This document shows, one piece after another, positions 22,435-30,364 of a stretch of DNA of 64,000 bases. The position numbers and the translations under genes are program-made. The notes under the pieces were generated by a model that had not been told where the DNA came from, made no database searches, and saw nothing but the letters and a program-made list of their open reading frames with translations. Where the stretch lies: NCBI RefSeq assembly GCF_043677095.1, contig NZ_JBHLJR010000004.1, forward strand, positions 1-64,000, in the 5' to 3' direction. Source of the stretch: Natronococcus roseus (lineage in GTDB: Archaea; Halobacteriota; Halobacteria; Halobacteriales; Natrialbaceae). Position 1 is the stretch's first letter. Each line of letters opens with the position of its first letter.

Positions 22435-24402
22435 ATGAAGACGAGCCAGAACGTATCGAATCGGGAGACTCCAGACCAGACGACGCTCTCGGTAAGCAAC
22501 ATCGGCGGTATCGAGGAGACGACCGTCTCGTTCCAGCAGGGGATCACCGTCCTCTCGGGCCGAAACGCGACCAACAGAACGTCGCTGCTCCAGGGCATCA
22601 TGGCCGCACTCGGAAGCGACCGGGCGAGTCTCAAGGCCGACGCGAAGGAGGGTGAGGCCGTCCTCGAGTTCGGCGACGAGACGTACCGCCGAACGCTCCA
22701 CCGGCGGAACGGAACCGTTGCCACGGAGGGTGACCCGTACCTCGAGGATCCGGAGGTTGCGGATCTGTTCGCGTTCTTGCTCGAGTCCAACGAAGCGCGC
22801 CGGGCCGTCGCTCGGGGCGACGAGCTCCGGGACCTGATCATGCGTCCGGTCGACACCGACGCGATCAAGGCTGAGATCCAGCAGCTCGAACAGCGAAAGC
22901 AGCGTATCGACGACGAACTCGACGAACTCGACGACCTCGAGGATCGGCTTCCCGATCTCGAAGCGAAGCGAACGCGGGTGAGCGACGAGATCGAGTCGCT
23001 CCGGGAGGAACTCGAGGAAGCGGAAGCACAGCTCGAGGCGACGAACGTCGACGTCGAGACCCGCCGCGAGGAGCGTTCCGAGCTCGAGACGAAGCTGGAC
23101 GAACTCCGCGGCACCCGATCCGACCTCGAGCGCACCCGCGACCGGATCGACACCGAACGCGAGAGTATCGAGGCCCTCGAGGACGAACGCGAGGAGGTCG
23201 AGGCGCAGCTCGAGGAGCTCTCGACGGGCGAGGAAACCGACGTCGGCCGCCTGGAGGCCGAGATCGACTCGCTGCAGGCCCAAAAGGACGACCTCAACGA
23301 GGAAATCTCGCAGCTCCAGCGGACGGTACAGTTCAACGAACGGCTACTCGAGGAAGCCGGGGAGTTCCTCGGCGACGACGGCCACGAACACGACGGCGGC
23401 GCCGTTACCGACCAGCTGCTGGCCGACAGCGACTCCGAGACGGTCACCTGCTGGACCTGTGGCTCGTCGGTCGCCACCGAACAGATCGAGAGCACGCTCG
23501 AACAGCTTCGCGGGGTCCACCAAGACCGACTCGAGGATCGTTCTGCGATCGACGACGAACTCGACGAGAAGCGGGCGACGCTGACCGAGATCAACGAGAA
23601 CCGAACGGAGTACGACCGAGCGGATCGGCGACTCGACTCGATCGACGACGAGATCGAGCGCCGCCGCGACCGGATCGACGACCTCACCGACGAGCGGGAG
23701 TCGCTCACCGAGGAGATCGACGACCTCGAGAGCGAGATCGACGACCTCGAAAGCGACGGCTCCGAGGACATCCTCGAACAGCACCGCGAGGTCAACCAGC
23801 TCGAGTTCGAACTCGAGCGCAAGGAGCGCGAGCGCGACGAGATCGAAGCGGAGATCGCCGACGTCGAGGACCGACTCGACGAGCGCGAAGGTCTCGAGAG
23901 CCGCCGCGAGGGGACGACCGAGGAGCTGACGGACCTGCGAACCCGCATCGACCGCATCGAGGAGGACGCCGTCGAGGCGTTCAACGAGCACATGGAGAAC
24001 CTGCTCGAGACGCTGGGGTACAGCAACCTCGATCGGATCTGGATCGACCGCACCACGCGGGAGGTCCGCGAGGGTCGCCGGAAGGTCTCGCGGTCCTCGT
24101 TCGATCTGAAGATCGTCCGCAGCACCGAGGAGGGCGCGGCCTACGAGGACGCGATCGAACACCTAAGCGAGAGCGAGCGCGAGGTGACGGGACTGGTCTT
24201 CGCGCTGGCGGGATACCTCGTCCACGACGTCTACGAGACGGTGCCGTTCATGCTGCTCGACTCCCTCGAGGCGATCGACGCAGAGCGGATCACGGCGCTG
24301 GTCGAGTACTTCGAGTCGTACGCGCCGTACCTCGTCGTGGCGCTGCTCGACGAGGACGCCGAGCAGCTCGCACAGAGCCACGACGTCGTCTCCGAGATCT
24401 AG
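22435..24402 (+). CDS. Archaea-specific SMC-related (Sph-like) ATPase
   Basis: 655 residues from ATG 22435. The ATPase head is split between the ends. The N-terminus has a degenerate Walker A GRNATNRTS (42-50), in which arginine replaces the usual lysine, as is typical of haloarchaeal Sph proteins. Two long acidic coiled coils (about 140-310 and 350-530) surround a CWTC motif at 339-342 that resembles a Rad50 zinc hook but has one more residue context (CWTCGS). The C-terminus has the signature-like LSESEREVTGLVFALAGYL and Walker B region VPFMLLDSLEAID with D-S in place of D-E. Sph proteins are SMC relatives, and rdfA lies directly upstream, so the pair likely acts together in DNA or cell-shape processes. 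Confidence 0.88.
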   Translation: MKTSQNVSNRETPDQTTLSVSNIGGIEETTVSFQQGITVLSGRNATNRTSLLQGIMAALGSDRASLKADAKEGEAVLEFGDETYRRTLHRRNGTVATEGDPYLEDPEVADLFAFLLESNEARRAVARGDELRDLIMRPVDTDAIKAEIQQLEQRKQRIDDELDELDDLEDRLPDLEAKRTRVSDEIESLREELEEAEAQLEATNVDVETRREERSELETKLDELRGTRSDLERTRDRIDTERESIEALEDEREEVEAQLEELSTGEETDVGRLEAEIDSLQAQKDDLNEEISQLQRTVQFNERLLEEAGEFLGDDGHEHDGGAVTDQLLADSDSETVTCWTCGSSVATEQIESTLEQLRGVHQDRLEDRSAIDDELDEKRATLTEINENRTEYDRADRRLDSIDDEIERRRDRIDDLTDERESLTEEIDDLESEIDDLESDGSEDILEQHREVNQLEFELERKERERDEIEAEIADVEDRLDEREGLESRREGTTEELTDLRTRIDRIEEDAVEAFNEHMENLLETLGYSNLDRIWIDRTTREVREGRRKVSRSSFDLKIVRSTEEGAAYEDAIEHLSESEREVTGLVFALAGYLVHDVYETVPFMLLDSLEAIDAERITALVEYFESYAPYLVVALLDEDAEQLAQSHDVVSEI

Positions 24403-24465
24403 CGGTTCGGTTCGAGCGGACGCCACTTCGGCGACGGGCGGATCAGCCGCCGGGGATCGCTACCG

Positions 24466-25629
24466 CTACGTGAACGCCTGGAAGCCCGTCAGTTCCTCAC
24501 CGAGGACGAGCGTGTGGATGTCGTGGGTCCCCTCGTAGGTGTAGACCGTCTCCATGTTCGCCATGTGTCGCATCGGCGAGTAGTCGGTCGTGATCCCGTT
24601 TCCGCCGAGCATCTCGCGGGCGACCCGCGACTGGTCGCGGGCCGTTCGGACGTTGTTGCGTTTCGCCATCGAGACGTGCTTGGGGCGCATCTCACCCCGT
24701 TCCTTGAGCTCCGCCAGGCGGTAGGCCAGCAGCTGGGCGAGCGTGATCTGGGTCGCCATCTCGGCGAGCTTCTCCTGCTGGAGCTGGAAGCGACCGATCG
24801 GGCCGCCGAACTGCTCGCGCTCGGTAGCGTATGCGCGGGCCTCCTCGAAGCAGTCCCGCGCGGCCCCGACCGCACCCCAGGCGATGCCGTAGCGGGCCTG
24901 CGTGAGACACGACAGCGGCCCCTTCATTCCGGAGACGCCGGGCAGGACGTTCTCCTCGGGGACCCGAACGTCGTTGAGCCCGATCTCGCCCGTGATCGAC
25001 GCTCGTAGCGAGAGCTTTTCGGTTATTTTGTTCGTCGAGACGCCGTCCCGATCGGTCTCGACTAAGAACCCGCGAACGGGGTCGTCCTCGCTCGAGCGAT
25101 CCCGCGCCCAGACGACGGCGACGTCGGCGACCGGCGAGTTCGTGATCCAGGTCTTCGAGCCGTTGAGGACGTAGCCGTCCGCGTCGGCCTCGGCGTGAGT
25201 CTCCATCGCCGAGGGGTTCGAGCCGTGCTCGGGTTCGGTGAGGCCGAAACAGCCGATCGCCTCGCCCCGTCCCATCGCCGGGAGCCACTCCTCCTTCTGG
25301 GCCTCGCTCCCGTAGGCGTGGATCGGATACATTACGAGCGCGCCCTGGACCGAGGCCATCGAGCGCAGCCCCGAATCGCCGGCCTCGAGTTCCTGCATCA
25401 GCAGTCCGTACGCGGTCTCCGAGACGTTCGGCGAGCCGTACCCCTCGAGGTTCGGCGCGTAGAAGCCGAGTTCGCCCATTTTCGGGATGAGTTCCTCGGG
25501 GAAGGTTCCGGCCTCGAAGTGGTCGCCGATGTCGGGTTTGACGTGTTCCTCGACGAACTCCCGGGCCGTGTCCCGGATCATGCGCTCCTCCTGGTCGAGA
25601 TCGGCCTCGAGTTGGACGAAATCCAGCAT
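24466..25629 (-). CDS. Acyl-CoA dehydrogenase, glutaryl-CoA dehydrogenase type
   Basis: 387 residues. FAD enzyme that oxidises and decarboxylates glutaryl-CoA to crotonyl-CoA. GCDH-like hallmarks are present: GDSGLRSMASVQGALVMYPIHAYGSEAQKEEWLP contains the arginine that binds the substrate carboxylate, CFGLTEPEHGSNPSAMETHA is the FAD/substrate loop, and VYTYEGTHDIHTLVLGEELTGFQAF contains the catalytic glutamate (about residue 366). Electrons pass to ETF. ATG start at 25629. It is divergent from the next acyl-CoA dehydrogenase gene across 204 bp, so both may be regulated from one region. Lysine or tryptophan degradation is the classical pathway. Confidence 0.9.
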   Translation of the reverse strand: MLDFVQLEADLDQEERMIRDTAREFVEEHVKPDIGDHFEAGTFPEELIPKMGELGFYAPNLEGYGSPNVSETAYGLLMQELEAGDSGLRSMASVQGALVMYPIHAYGSEAQKEEWLPAMGRGEAIGCFGLTEPEHGSNPSAMETHAEADADGYVLNGSKTWITNSPVADVAVVWARDRSSEDDPVRGFLVETDRDGVSTNKITEKLSLRASITGEIGLNDVRVPEENVLPGVSGMKGPLSCLTQARYGIAWGAVGAARDCFEEARAYATEREQFGGPIGRFQLQQEKLAEMATQITLAQLLAYRLAELKERGEMRPKHVSMAKRNNVRTARDQSRVAREMLGGNGITTDYSPMRHMANMETVYTYEGTHDIHTLVLGEELTGFQAFT

Positions 25630-25833
25630 ACCGGATAGTACGCCAACGAGCCAATAGGCATTGTGGTACGCATTCTGTCACACGTTGCGATCGGGGTCGT
25701 CCGTCCAGTCTACAGGGTTGCTCGAACAAAACTCTCGCCGACCACTCCTTACACCAATTCCATATATCCCACATCACCTTACAGTGTTTAGCATAAGCGA
25801 AGGTATTTTGTACGTAGCTTCCGATACCCGGGT

Positions 25834-26973
25834 ATGGCATTCGCCCTGTCCGACGAGCACCGCGCGATCCGCGAGGCCGTCCGCGAGTTCGGCGAAAACG
25901 AGATCGAGCCGGTCGCCGAGGAGTACGACCGGAACTGCACGTATCCTGAGGAGATCCGCAAGGAGGCGGCATCGTACGACTTCGTCGCGCCAGGAATTCC
26001 GCTCGAGTACGACGGCGCGGGGATGGACAAGCTCTCCTCGACGATCGTCACCGAGGAGCTGTGGCGCGCGGATCCGGGAATCGGCTCCGCGGTCGGCTCC
26101 GCGGGCTTCGGGACGAACATGATCCTCGAGTTCGGCGACGAGTGGATGAAAGAGAAGTGGCTGCCGAGGATCGCCAACGGAGAAACGGCGTCGTGTTCGA
26201 TGATCTCCGAACCCGCACACGGCTCGAACGTCGCGGGGATCGAGACCCGCGCAGAAAAGGACGGCGACGGTTACGTTCTCGACGGCAACAAGATGTGGAT
26301 CACCAACGGCACCGTCGCCGACGTCGGTGTCCTGATGGCCAAGACGAGCCCCGACGAGGGCCACCGCGGCATCACCGCCTTCCTCGTCGAGATGAATTCC
26401 GACGGGATCTCGACCGAGAAGATCGACAACAAGCTCGGCATCCGCGCCTCGGACCTCGCGGAGGTCATCGTCGACGACGTCCGCGTCCCCGAAGAGAACG
26501 TCATCGGCGAAGTCGACGAGGGCTTCTATCAGCTGATGGAGTTCTTCGCCGCCGGACGAACCAGCGTCGCCGCTCAGGCCGTCGGGGCTGCCCAGGGGGC
26601 GCTCGACTCGGCCCTCGAGTACGCCACCGAGCGCGAGCAGTTCGACCAGAAGATCAGCGAGTTCCAGGCGATCGAGCACAAGCTCGCCGAGATGGCCACG
26701 AACGTCGAGGCCGCCCGCTCGCTGACCTACCGCGCCGCGACGCAGGTCGAGCGGGGCAACCAGGAGGTCGCCGCGCGCTTCTCGAGCATGGCGAAGCTGT
26801 TCGCCTCCGAGCGCGCGGTCGACGTCGCCGACGAGGCGATTCAGGTCCACGGCGGCTCTGGCTACGTCACTGACTACCCCGCCGAACGGTACTACCGCGA
26901 CGCCCGCATAACGAAGATCTACGAGGGAACCAGCGAGATCCAGAAGAACATCATCGCCGATCAACTGCTGTAG
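25834..26973 (+). CDS. Acyl-CoA dehydrogenase
   Basis: 379 residues from ATG 25834. It has the standard blocks: ALSDEHRAIREAVREFGENEIEPVAEEYD, then SCSMISEPAHGSNVAGIETRAEKDGDGYVLDGNKMWITNGTVADV (flavin contact), VDEGFYQLMEFFAAGRTSVAAQAVGAAQGALDSALEYATEREQF, and the end IYEGTSEIQKNIIADQLL with the catalytic base at about residue 364. It makes a trans-2-enoyl-CoA, with ETF as electron acceptor; chain length is not clear. Its promoter lies in the 204-bp region shared with the divergent glutaryl-CoA dehydrogenase-type gene. GGTATTTTGTACG about 22-34 bp upstream resembles a promoter. Confidence 0.9.
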   Translation: MAFALSDEHRAIREAVREFGENEIEPVAEEYDRNCTYPEEIRKEAASYDFVAPGIPLEYDGAGMDKLSSTIVTEELWRADPGIGSAVGSAGFGTNMILEFGDEWMKEKWLPRIANGETASCSMISEPAHGSNVAGIETRAEKDGDGYVLDGNKMWITNGTVADVGVLMAKTSPDEGHRGITAFLVEMNSDGISTEKIDNKLGIRASDLAEVIVDDVRVPEENVIGEVDEGFYQLMEFFAAGRTSVAAQAVGAAQGALDSALEYATEREQFDQKISEFQAIEHKLAEMATNVEAARSLTYRAATQVERGNQEVAARFSSMAKLFASERAVDVADEAIQVHGGSGYVTDYPAERYYRDARITKIYEGTSEIQKNIIADQLL

Positions 26974-27330
26974 TCGCTCCCGGGGCGGGAGGCGTTCGGT
27001 TGACGAAACCTGGTCGTTTCGCGCGGCGATGTGTTCAACTCTTCCTGTCCGGATAAAAATACTGACTCCAATGTGAAGTGGAGTCGTATAGTATCAGAAT
27101 TATTATCAAACTAGCTCGGACCCCCTATCGTTCGAATACGGTCTTGTACGCTACGGAAGACGATCGATCGAGAAGAGAGATCTGCCGTTCGAGACCGCCT
27201 ACCGGCAGGAGTATCGACGTCTGGTTCGGGGTTTGCCCCCGTAGAGTGGCTCGACGGGATCACTTCCAGCGACGGCGACCGATCGAACCTGTTGACCTCG
27301 GTTGATTATCTCGAACCTGATGGGTCGAGA
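26974..27330. other. Gene-free gap with a 7-bp hairpin
   Basis: No plausible gene is present; the best open frame is Arg/Ser-rich and not acidic. GACTCCA (27064-27070) and TGGAGTC (27079-27085) form an 8-nt-loop hairpin followed by an AT-rich run. It could close the acyl-CoA dehydrogenase transcript. Nothing else stands out. Confidence 0.5.
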
Positions 27331-29550
27331 CTAGGCCCCGCTGCCTGGATCGATCGCTTCGACCGGATGGCTCGCCTCGCGCTCGAGCAGGTCGTCGAGC
27401 TGGTCCTCACAGGAGGTGCCGCTGGCGAGGACCAGTCGGTCCTCGGCGGTCGGGCTCTCGAACTGATCGCGCAGTCGGTCGCCGACGTCCATGCTGAGCT
27501 CGTAGTACTCCTGCTTGTAGCCGAAGCTGCCGGCCATTCCGCAACACTCGACGTCGCTCTCGAAGACGTCGGCGCCGAGCTCCTCGAGGACGGCCGTCGT
27601 GTACGCCTCGAGTCCCAGCGTTCGCTGCTGGCAGTGGCTGTGGTAGGCGACCGGTCGGTCGGGAGCCTGGAGCGCCGCAGGGTCGGCGCCGTTCTCGAGA
27701 CAGCCGTAGACGTACTCGAGGATCTCGTAGCTCCCGTCCCGGAGCCGTTCGAACGAGCGCTCCGGAAGAAGCTTCTCGTACTCCCGGTGGAACATCGCCA
27801 GATCCGAGGGCTCGATGACGACGATGTCCCGTCCCGCATCGAGGTGCTCGGCCAGCGCCGCGTACACCTCGCTGGCCTGCTCGTCGGCGGTCGCGATCAT
27901 CCCCTGGGAGAGCGGCGCGCGTCCGCTTTCGCCGACGTTCGGAACGCGGACGTGAACGTCCAGCGCCTCGAGAACCCTGACTGCCGCCTTCCCCCGATCG
28001 ACGTCGACGTAGTTCGTGTACGTGTCGGGGTAGAGGACGGCCTCCCGGTCGGCTTCGCTCGCCGCGACTCGCGACCCTCGTTCGCCGTACCACTCGCGAA
28101 GCGTCTCGCGCTCGAACGCCGGCAGGGGTCGCCGGCTGTCGACGCCGACGGACCGCTCGAGTAGCGACCGGACCAGCCCGAGTTCGGCCACTCGATTCGA
28201 CAGCGGCGCGGTCGCGCTGCCGAGCTTCGCGAGGGTCTCGTAGTTGCCGAAGAGGCGCTTCTGGAGGTCGAGCCCACTCGATTCCTCGTCGGGGACGAGC
28301 TCGTCGTAGAGGAACTCGAACCGGTCCGGATCGCCCCCGCGGTTGAGCCGGTCCCGAACCACCGTGTTGATCCAGGGGATGTCGATCTCGACCGGACAGG
28401 CGTTGACGCAGCGCGAACAGCCCGTACAGAGATCGTTGAACTCGGCGACGCTGTCGGCGCCGTGGACGCCGGCCTCCCAGCCCGTCGCGATCCCGCCCGA
28501 GTAGGTCTCCCCGCCGAAGGCGTGGCCGCCGACCGACTGGAAGTTCGCACAGGAGTTCGCACACGCCGAACACCGAATGCAGTACAGCGTCTCGCGGAGC
28601 TGATCGTCCTCGCGCATCGCGGTGCGGCCGTTGTCGATCAATACGAGGTGGAAATCGCGGTCGTCCTCGCGCTCGGCGAAGGTGACGTCGGGTTCGTCGA
28701 TATCGACGGTCGGCGACTCGACCGGCGGCGTCAGCAGCGAGATGTAGGAGGTGATGTCCTGGCCGGTGCCCGACCGCCCGATCAGCTCGATGAACGGCGA
28801 GAGGTCCTCGACCGAGGGGACGACTTTCTCGACGCCCGCGACGGCGACGTGGGTGTCGGGCACGACGGCCGTCTTGCGGGCGTTGCCCTCGCTGGTGACG
28901 AGCATGATCGTCCCCGAGTCGGCCGTGATGAAGTTCGCGCCCGTCATGCCGACGTCGGCTCCGCGGATCTGCTCGCCGAGTCGCTCCCGGGCGAACATCG
29001 TCAGCTCCTCGGCCGTCTCGAGCGGTTCTTCGAGCTCGAAGCGGTCGTTGAACAGCCGGGCGATCTCCGCGCGGGAACGGTGGATCGCCGGCGCGACGAT
29101 GTGGGAGGGAGACTCGTCGGCGACCTGCAACACCCACTCGCCGAGATCGGTCTCGACGACGTCGACGCCGTCGCCCTCGAGCGCCTCGTTGACCTCGAGC
29201 TCCTCGCTGGTCATCGACTTCGACTTGACGACACGGTCGGCCTCTTTCTCTGCAGCGATTTCCCGAATGTAGCGGTTGGCGTCTGCGGCGTCGTCGGCGA
29301 GGTAGACCGTCCCGCCGTTTTCCTCGACGGTCTCGGTCACTTGCTCGAGCAGCTCCGGCAGGCGCTCGATCGCGTCCTCCTTGATCGCGCGAGCTTCGCC
29401 TTTCAGCTCCTCGTAGGCCTCGAGATCGGCGACGGCCTCGTACCGTCCCCGGTTGAATCCGGCCGTGTTGGCCTCGACGGCGTCGCCCTCGGTCTCGAGG
29501 AGGTGGCGGATCCGGGCCGCCTTCGCCCGTCGGTCGTCGGGCTTACTCAT
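27331..29550 (-). CDS. LUD-domain Fe-S protein fused to CCG domain (LutB/LutA-like)
   Basis: 739 residues. The first ~310 residues form a LUD (LutB-like) domain. It is followed by two cysteine clusters, YCIRCSACANSCANFQ and LCTGCSRCVNACPVEIDIPW, that ligate two [4Fe-4S] clusters. The C-terminal ~250 residues form a cysteine-rich CCG-type domain: YPDTYTNYVDVDRGKAAVRVLEAL, YHSHCQQRTLG and ECCGMAGSFGYKQEYYELS, as in GlpC/LutA. It thus joins LutB and LutA functions in one chain for lactate oxidation to pyruvate with electron transfer to the membrane. It overlaps the upstream lutC-like gene by 8 bp (translational coupling), and dld is divergent 815 bp beyond its own start. ATG start at 29550. Confidence 0.88.
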   Translation of the reverse strand: MSKPDDRRAKAARIRHLLETEGDAVEANTAGFNRGRYEAVADLEAYEELKGEARAIKEDAIERLPELLEQVTETVEENGGTVYLADDAADANRYIREIAAEKEADRVVKSKSMTSEELEVNEALEGDGVDVVETDLGEWVLQVADESPSHIVAPAIHRSRAEIARLFNDRFELEEPLETAEELTMFARERLGEQIRGADVGMTGANFITADSGTIMLVTSEGNARKTAVVPDTHVAVAGVEKVVPSVEDLSPFIELIGRSGTGQDITSYISLLTPPVESPTVDIDEPDVTFAEREDDRDFHLVLIDNGRTAMREDDQLRETLYCIRCSACANSCANFQSVGGHAFGGETYSGGIATGWEAGVHGADSVAEFNDLCTGCSRCVNACPVEIDIPWINTVVRDRLNRGGDPDRFEFLYDELVPDEESSGLDLQKRLFGNYETLAKLGSATAPLSNRVAELGLVRSLLERSVGVDSRRPLPAFERETLREWYGERGSRVAASEADREAVLYPDTYTNYVDVDRGKAAVRVLEALDVHVRVPNVGESGRAPLSQGMIATADEQASEVYAALAEHLDAGRDIVVIEPSDLAMFHREYEKLLPERSFERLRDGSYEILEYVYGCLENGADPAALQAPDRPVAYHSHCQQRTLGLEAYTTAVLEELGADVFESDVECCGMAGSFGYKQEYYELSMDVGDRLRDQFESPTAEDRLVLASGTSCEDQLDDLLEREASHPVEAIDPGSGA

Positions 29551-30064
29551 CGGCTGCCTCCTCGAGCAGGACGACGTGGACGTCCTTCGGGCCGTGAGCG
29601 CCTTTCACGAGCGACCCCATATCGGCGGTCGCGCTCGGTCCAGTCGCGAGAATTGCACTCCCCTCATCGCGGAGCGTCGGGCCGAGGCGGTCGATCGCCG
29701 TCGGCATGTCGGGGACCAGATCCGCCTCCCGGAGGACGGCGATGTGGAGGTCCGGAAAGAGGCTCACCTGCTCGGCGCCGTCCTCGGTCGTGGGCAGGAC
29801 GACGCTGCCGTAGTCGGCGATCCCGAACGAGGCGGCGGTGACGCCCGTCGTCGCCGCCTCGAGCGTCCGCGGCGACGGTTCTTCGTTGACCCACGCCGGC
29901 AACGAGACGCCGTCGAACGGGAGGGGGGTTCCCACGACGGGGTCGTCGACGACGTCCTCGAGCGTCGCCTCGAACGAGGCGGGCTCGGTCCGGCTCACGC
30001 CGACCTCGAGGTCGGCGAGGGAGTCCTGAAACCGCCGTCGAAGCGACCCTGATTCGGTACTCAT
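29543..30064 (-). CDS. LUD domain protein (LutC-like)
   Basis: 173 residues from ATG 30064; the in-frame upstream extension is not conserved in composition. It consists of a single LUD domain: LEVGVSRTEPASFEATLEDVV, VTAASFGIADYGSVVLPTTEDGAEQVSLFPDLHIAVLREADLV, and ILATGPSATADMGSLVKGAHGPKDVHVVLLEE. The last segment (GPS.TADI.......GPG.VHVVL) is the LutC signature. Members are the small subunit of the three-part LutABC L-lactate oxidation system. The stop overlaps the start of the LutB/LutA-like gene by 8 bp. The promoter lies in the 300-bp divergent gap to dld, where a short palindrome GTTGTGCAAC sits at 30096-30105. Confidence 0.88.
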   Translation of the reverse strand: MSTESGSLRRRFQDSLADLEVGVSRTEPASFEATLEDVVDDPVVGTPLPFDGVSLPAWVNEEPSPRTLEAATTGVTAASFGIADYGSVVLPTTEDGAEQVSLFPDLHIAVLREADLVPDMPTAIDRLGPTLRDEGSAILATGPSATADMGSLVKGAHGPKDVHVVLLEEAADE

Positions 30065-30364
30065 ATCTCGACCCTGCGACCCGATCCACATTACTGTTGT
30101 GCAACCCGTTCCCTCGAGTGGCTGTCTCACTCACTGGGAGCGACTCCCCGGTGTCGTCGAGGGGTCGGTTCGCGGGTCGACCGCGAGGGGCCGTGACGAA
30201 AACCGTCCTCTAGCCCAGCAACTATATGTGGGGTCCACTCATGGTCGGATAATGGCCGTTCGATTCTCCCTCGAGCGCGGCGGTGACCGTCCCCCTTCGG
30301 TTCTCGGCGGTCGTTCAAGTATCGCGACAGGAACTTTCACCGCGGGCGAACACCGATCGTTCCC
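30065..30364. promoter_or_regulatory. Divergent control region of the lactate-oxidation locus
   Basis: 300 bp between lutC-lutB and dld. It holds GTTGTGCAAC (30096-30105), CTATATG at 30222-30228 and a TTCAAGTATCG region near 30313. No gene is seen. I cannot tell which TATA-like element belongs to which transcript. Confidence 0.45.

Noticed and set aside
22359..24125. A serine/arginine-rich minus-strand frame across sph
   Set aside because: It is the antisense reading of the coiled-coil coding sequence (repeated GAG/GAC codons give Ser/Arg) and has no family match.
22435..24402. Rad50 with zinc hook
   Set aside because: No Mre11 gene is adjacent and the Walker motifs are degenerate. The fit with haloarchaeal Sph and an upstream rdfA is better.
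27078..27305. Small plus-strand gene in the gap before lutB
   Set aside because: Its composition is basic and serine/arginine-rich, it has no promoter or family match, and its codon use is unlike that of neighbours.
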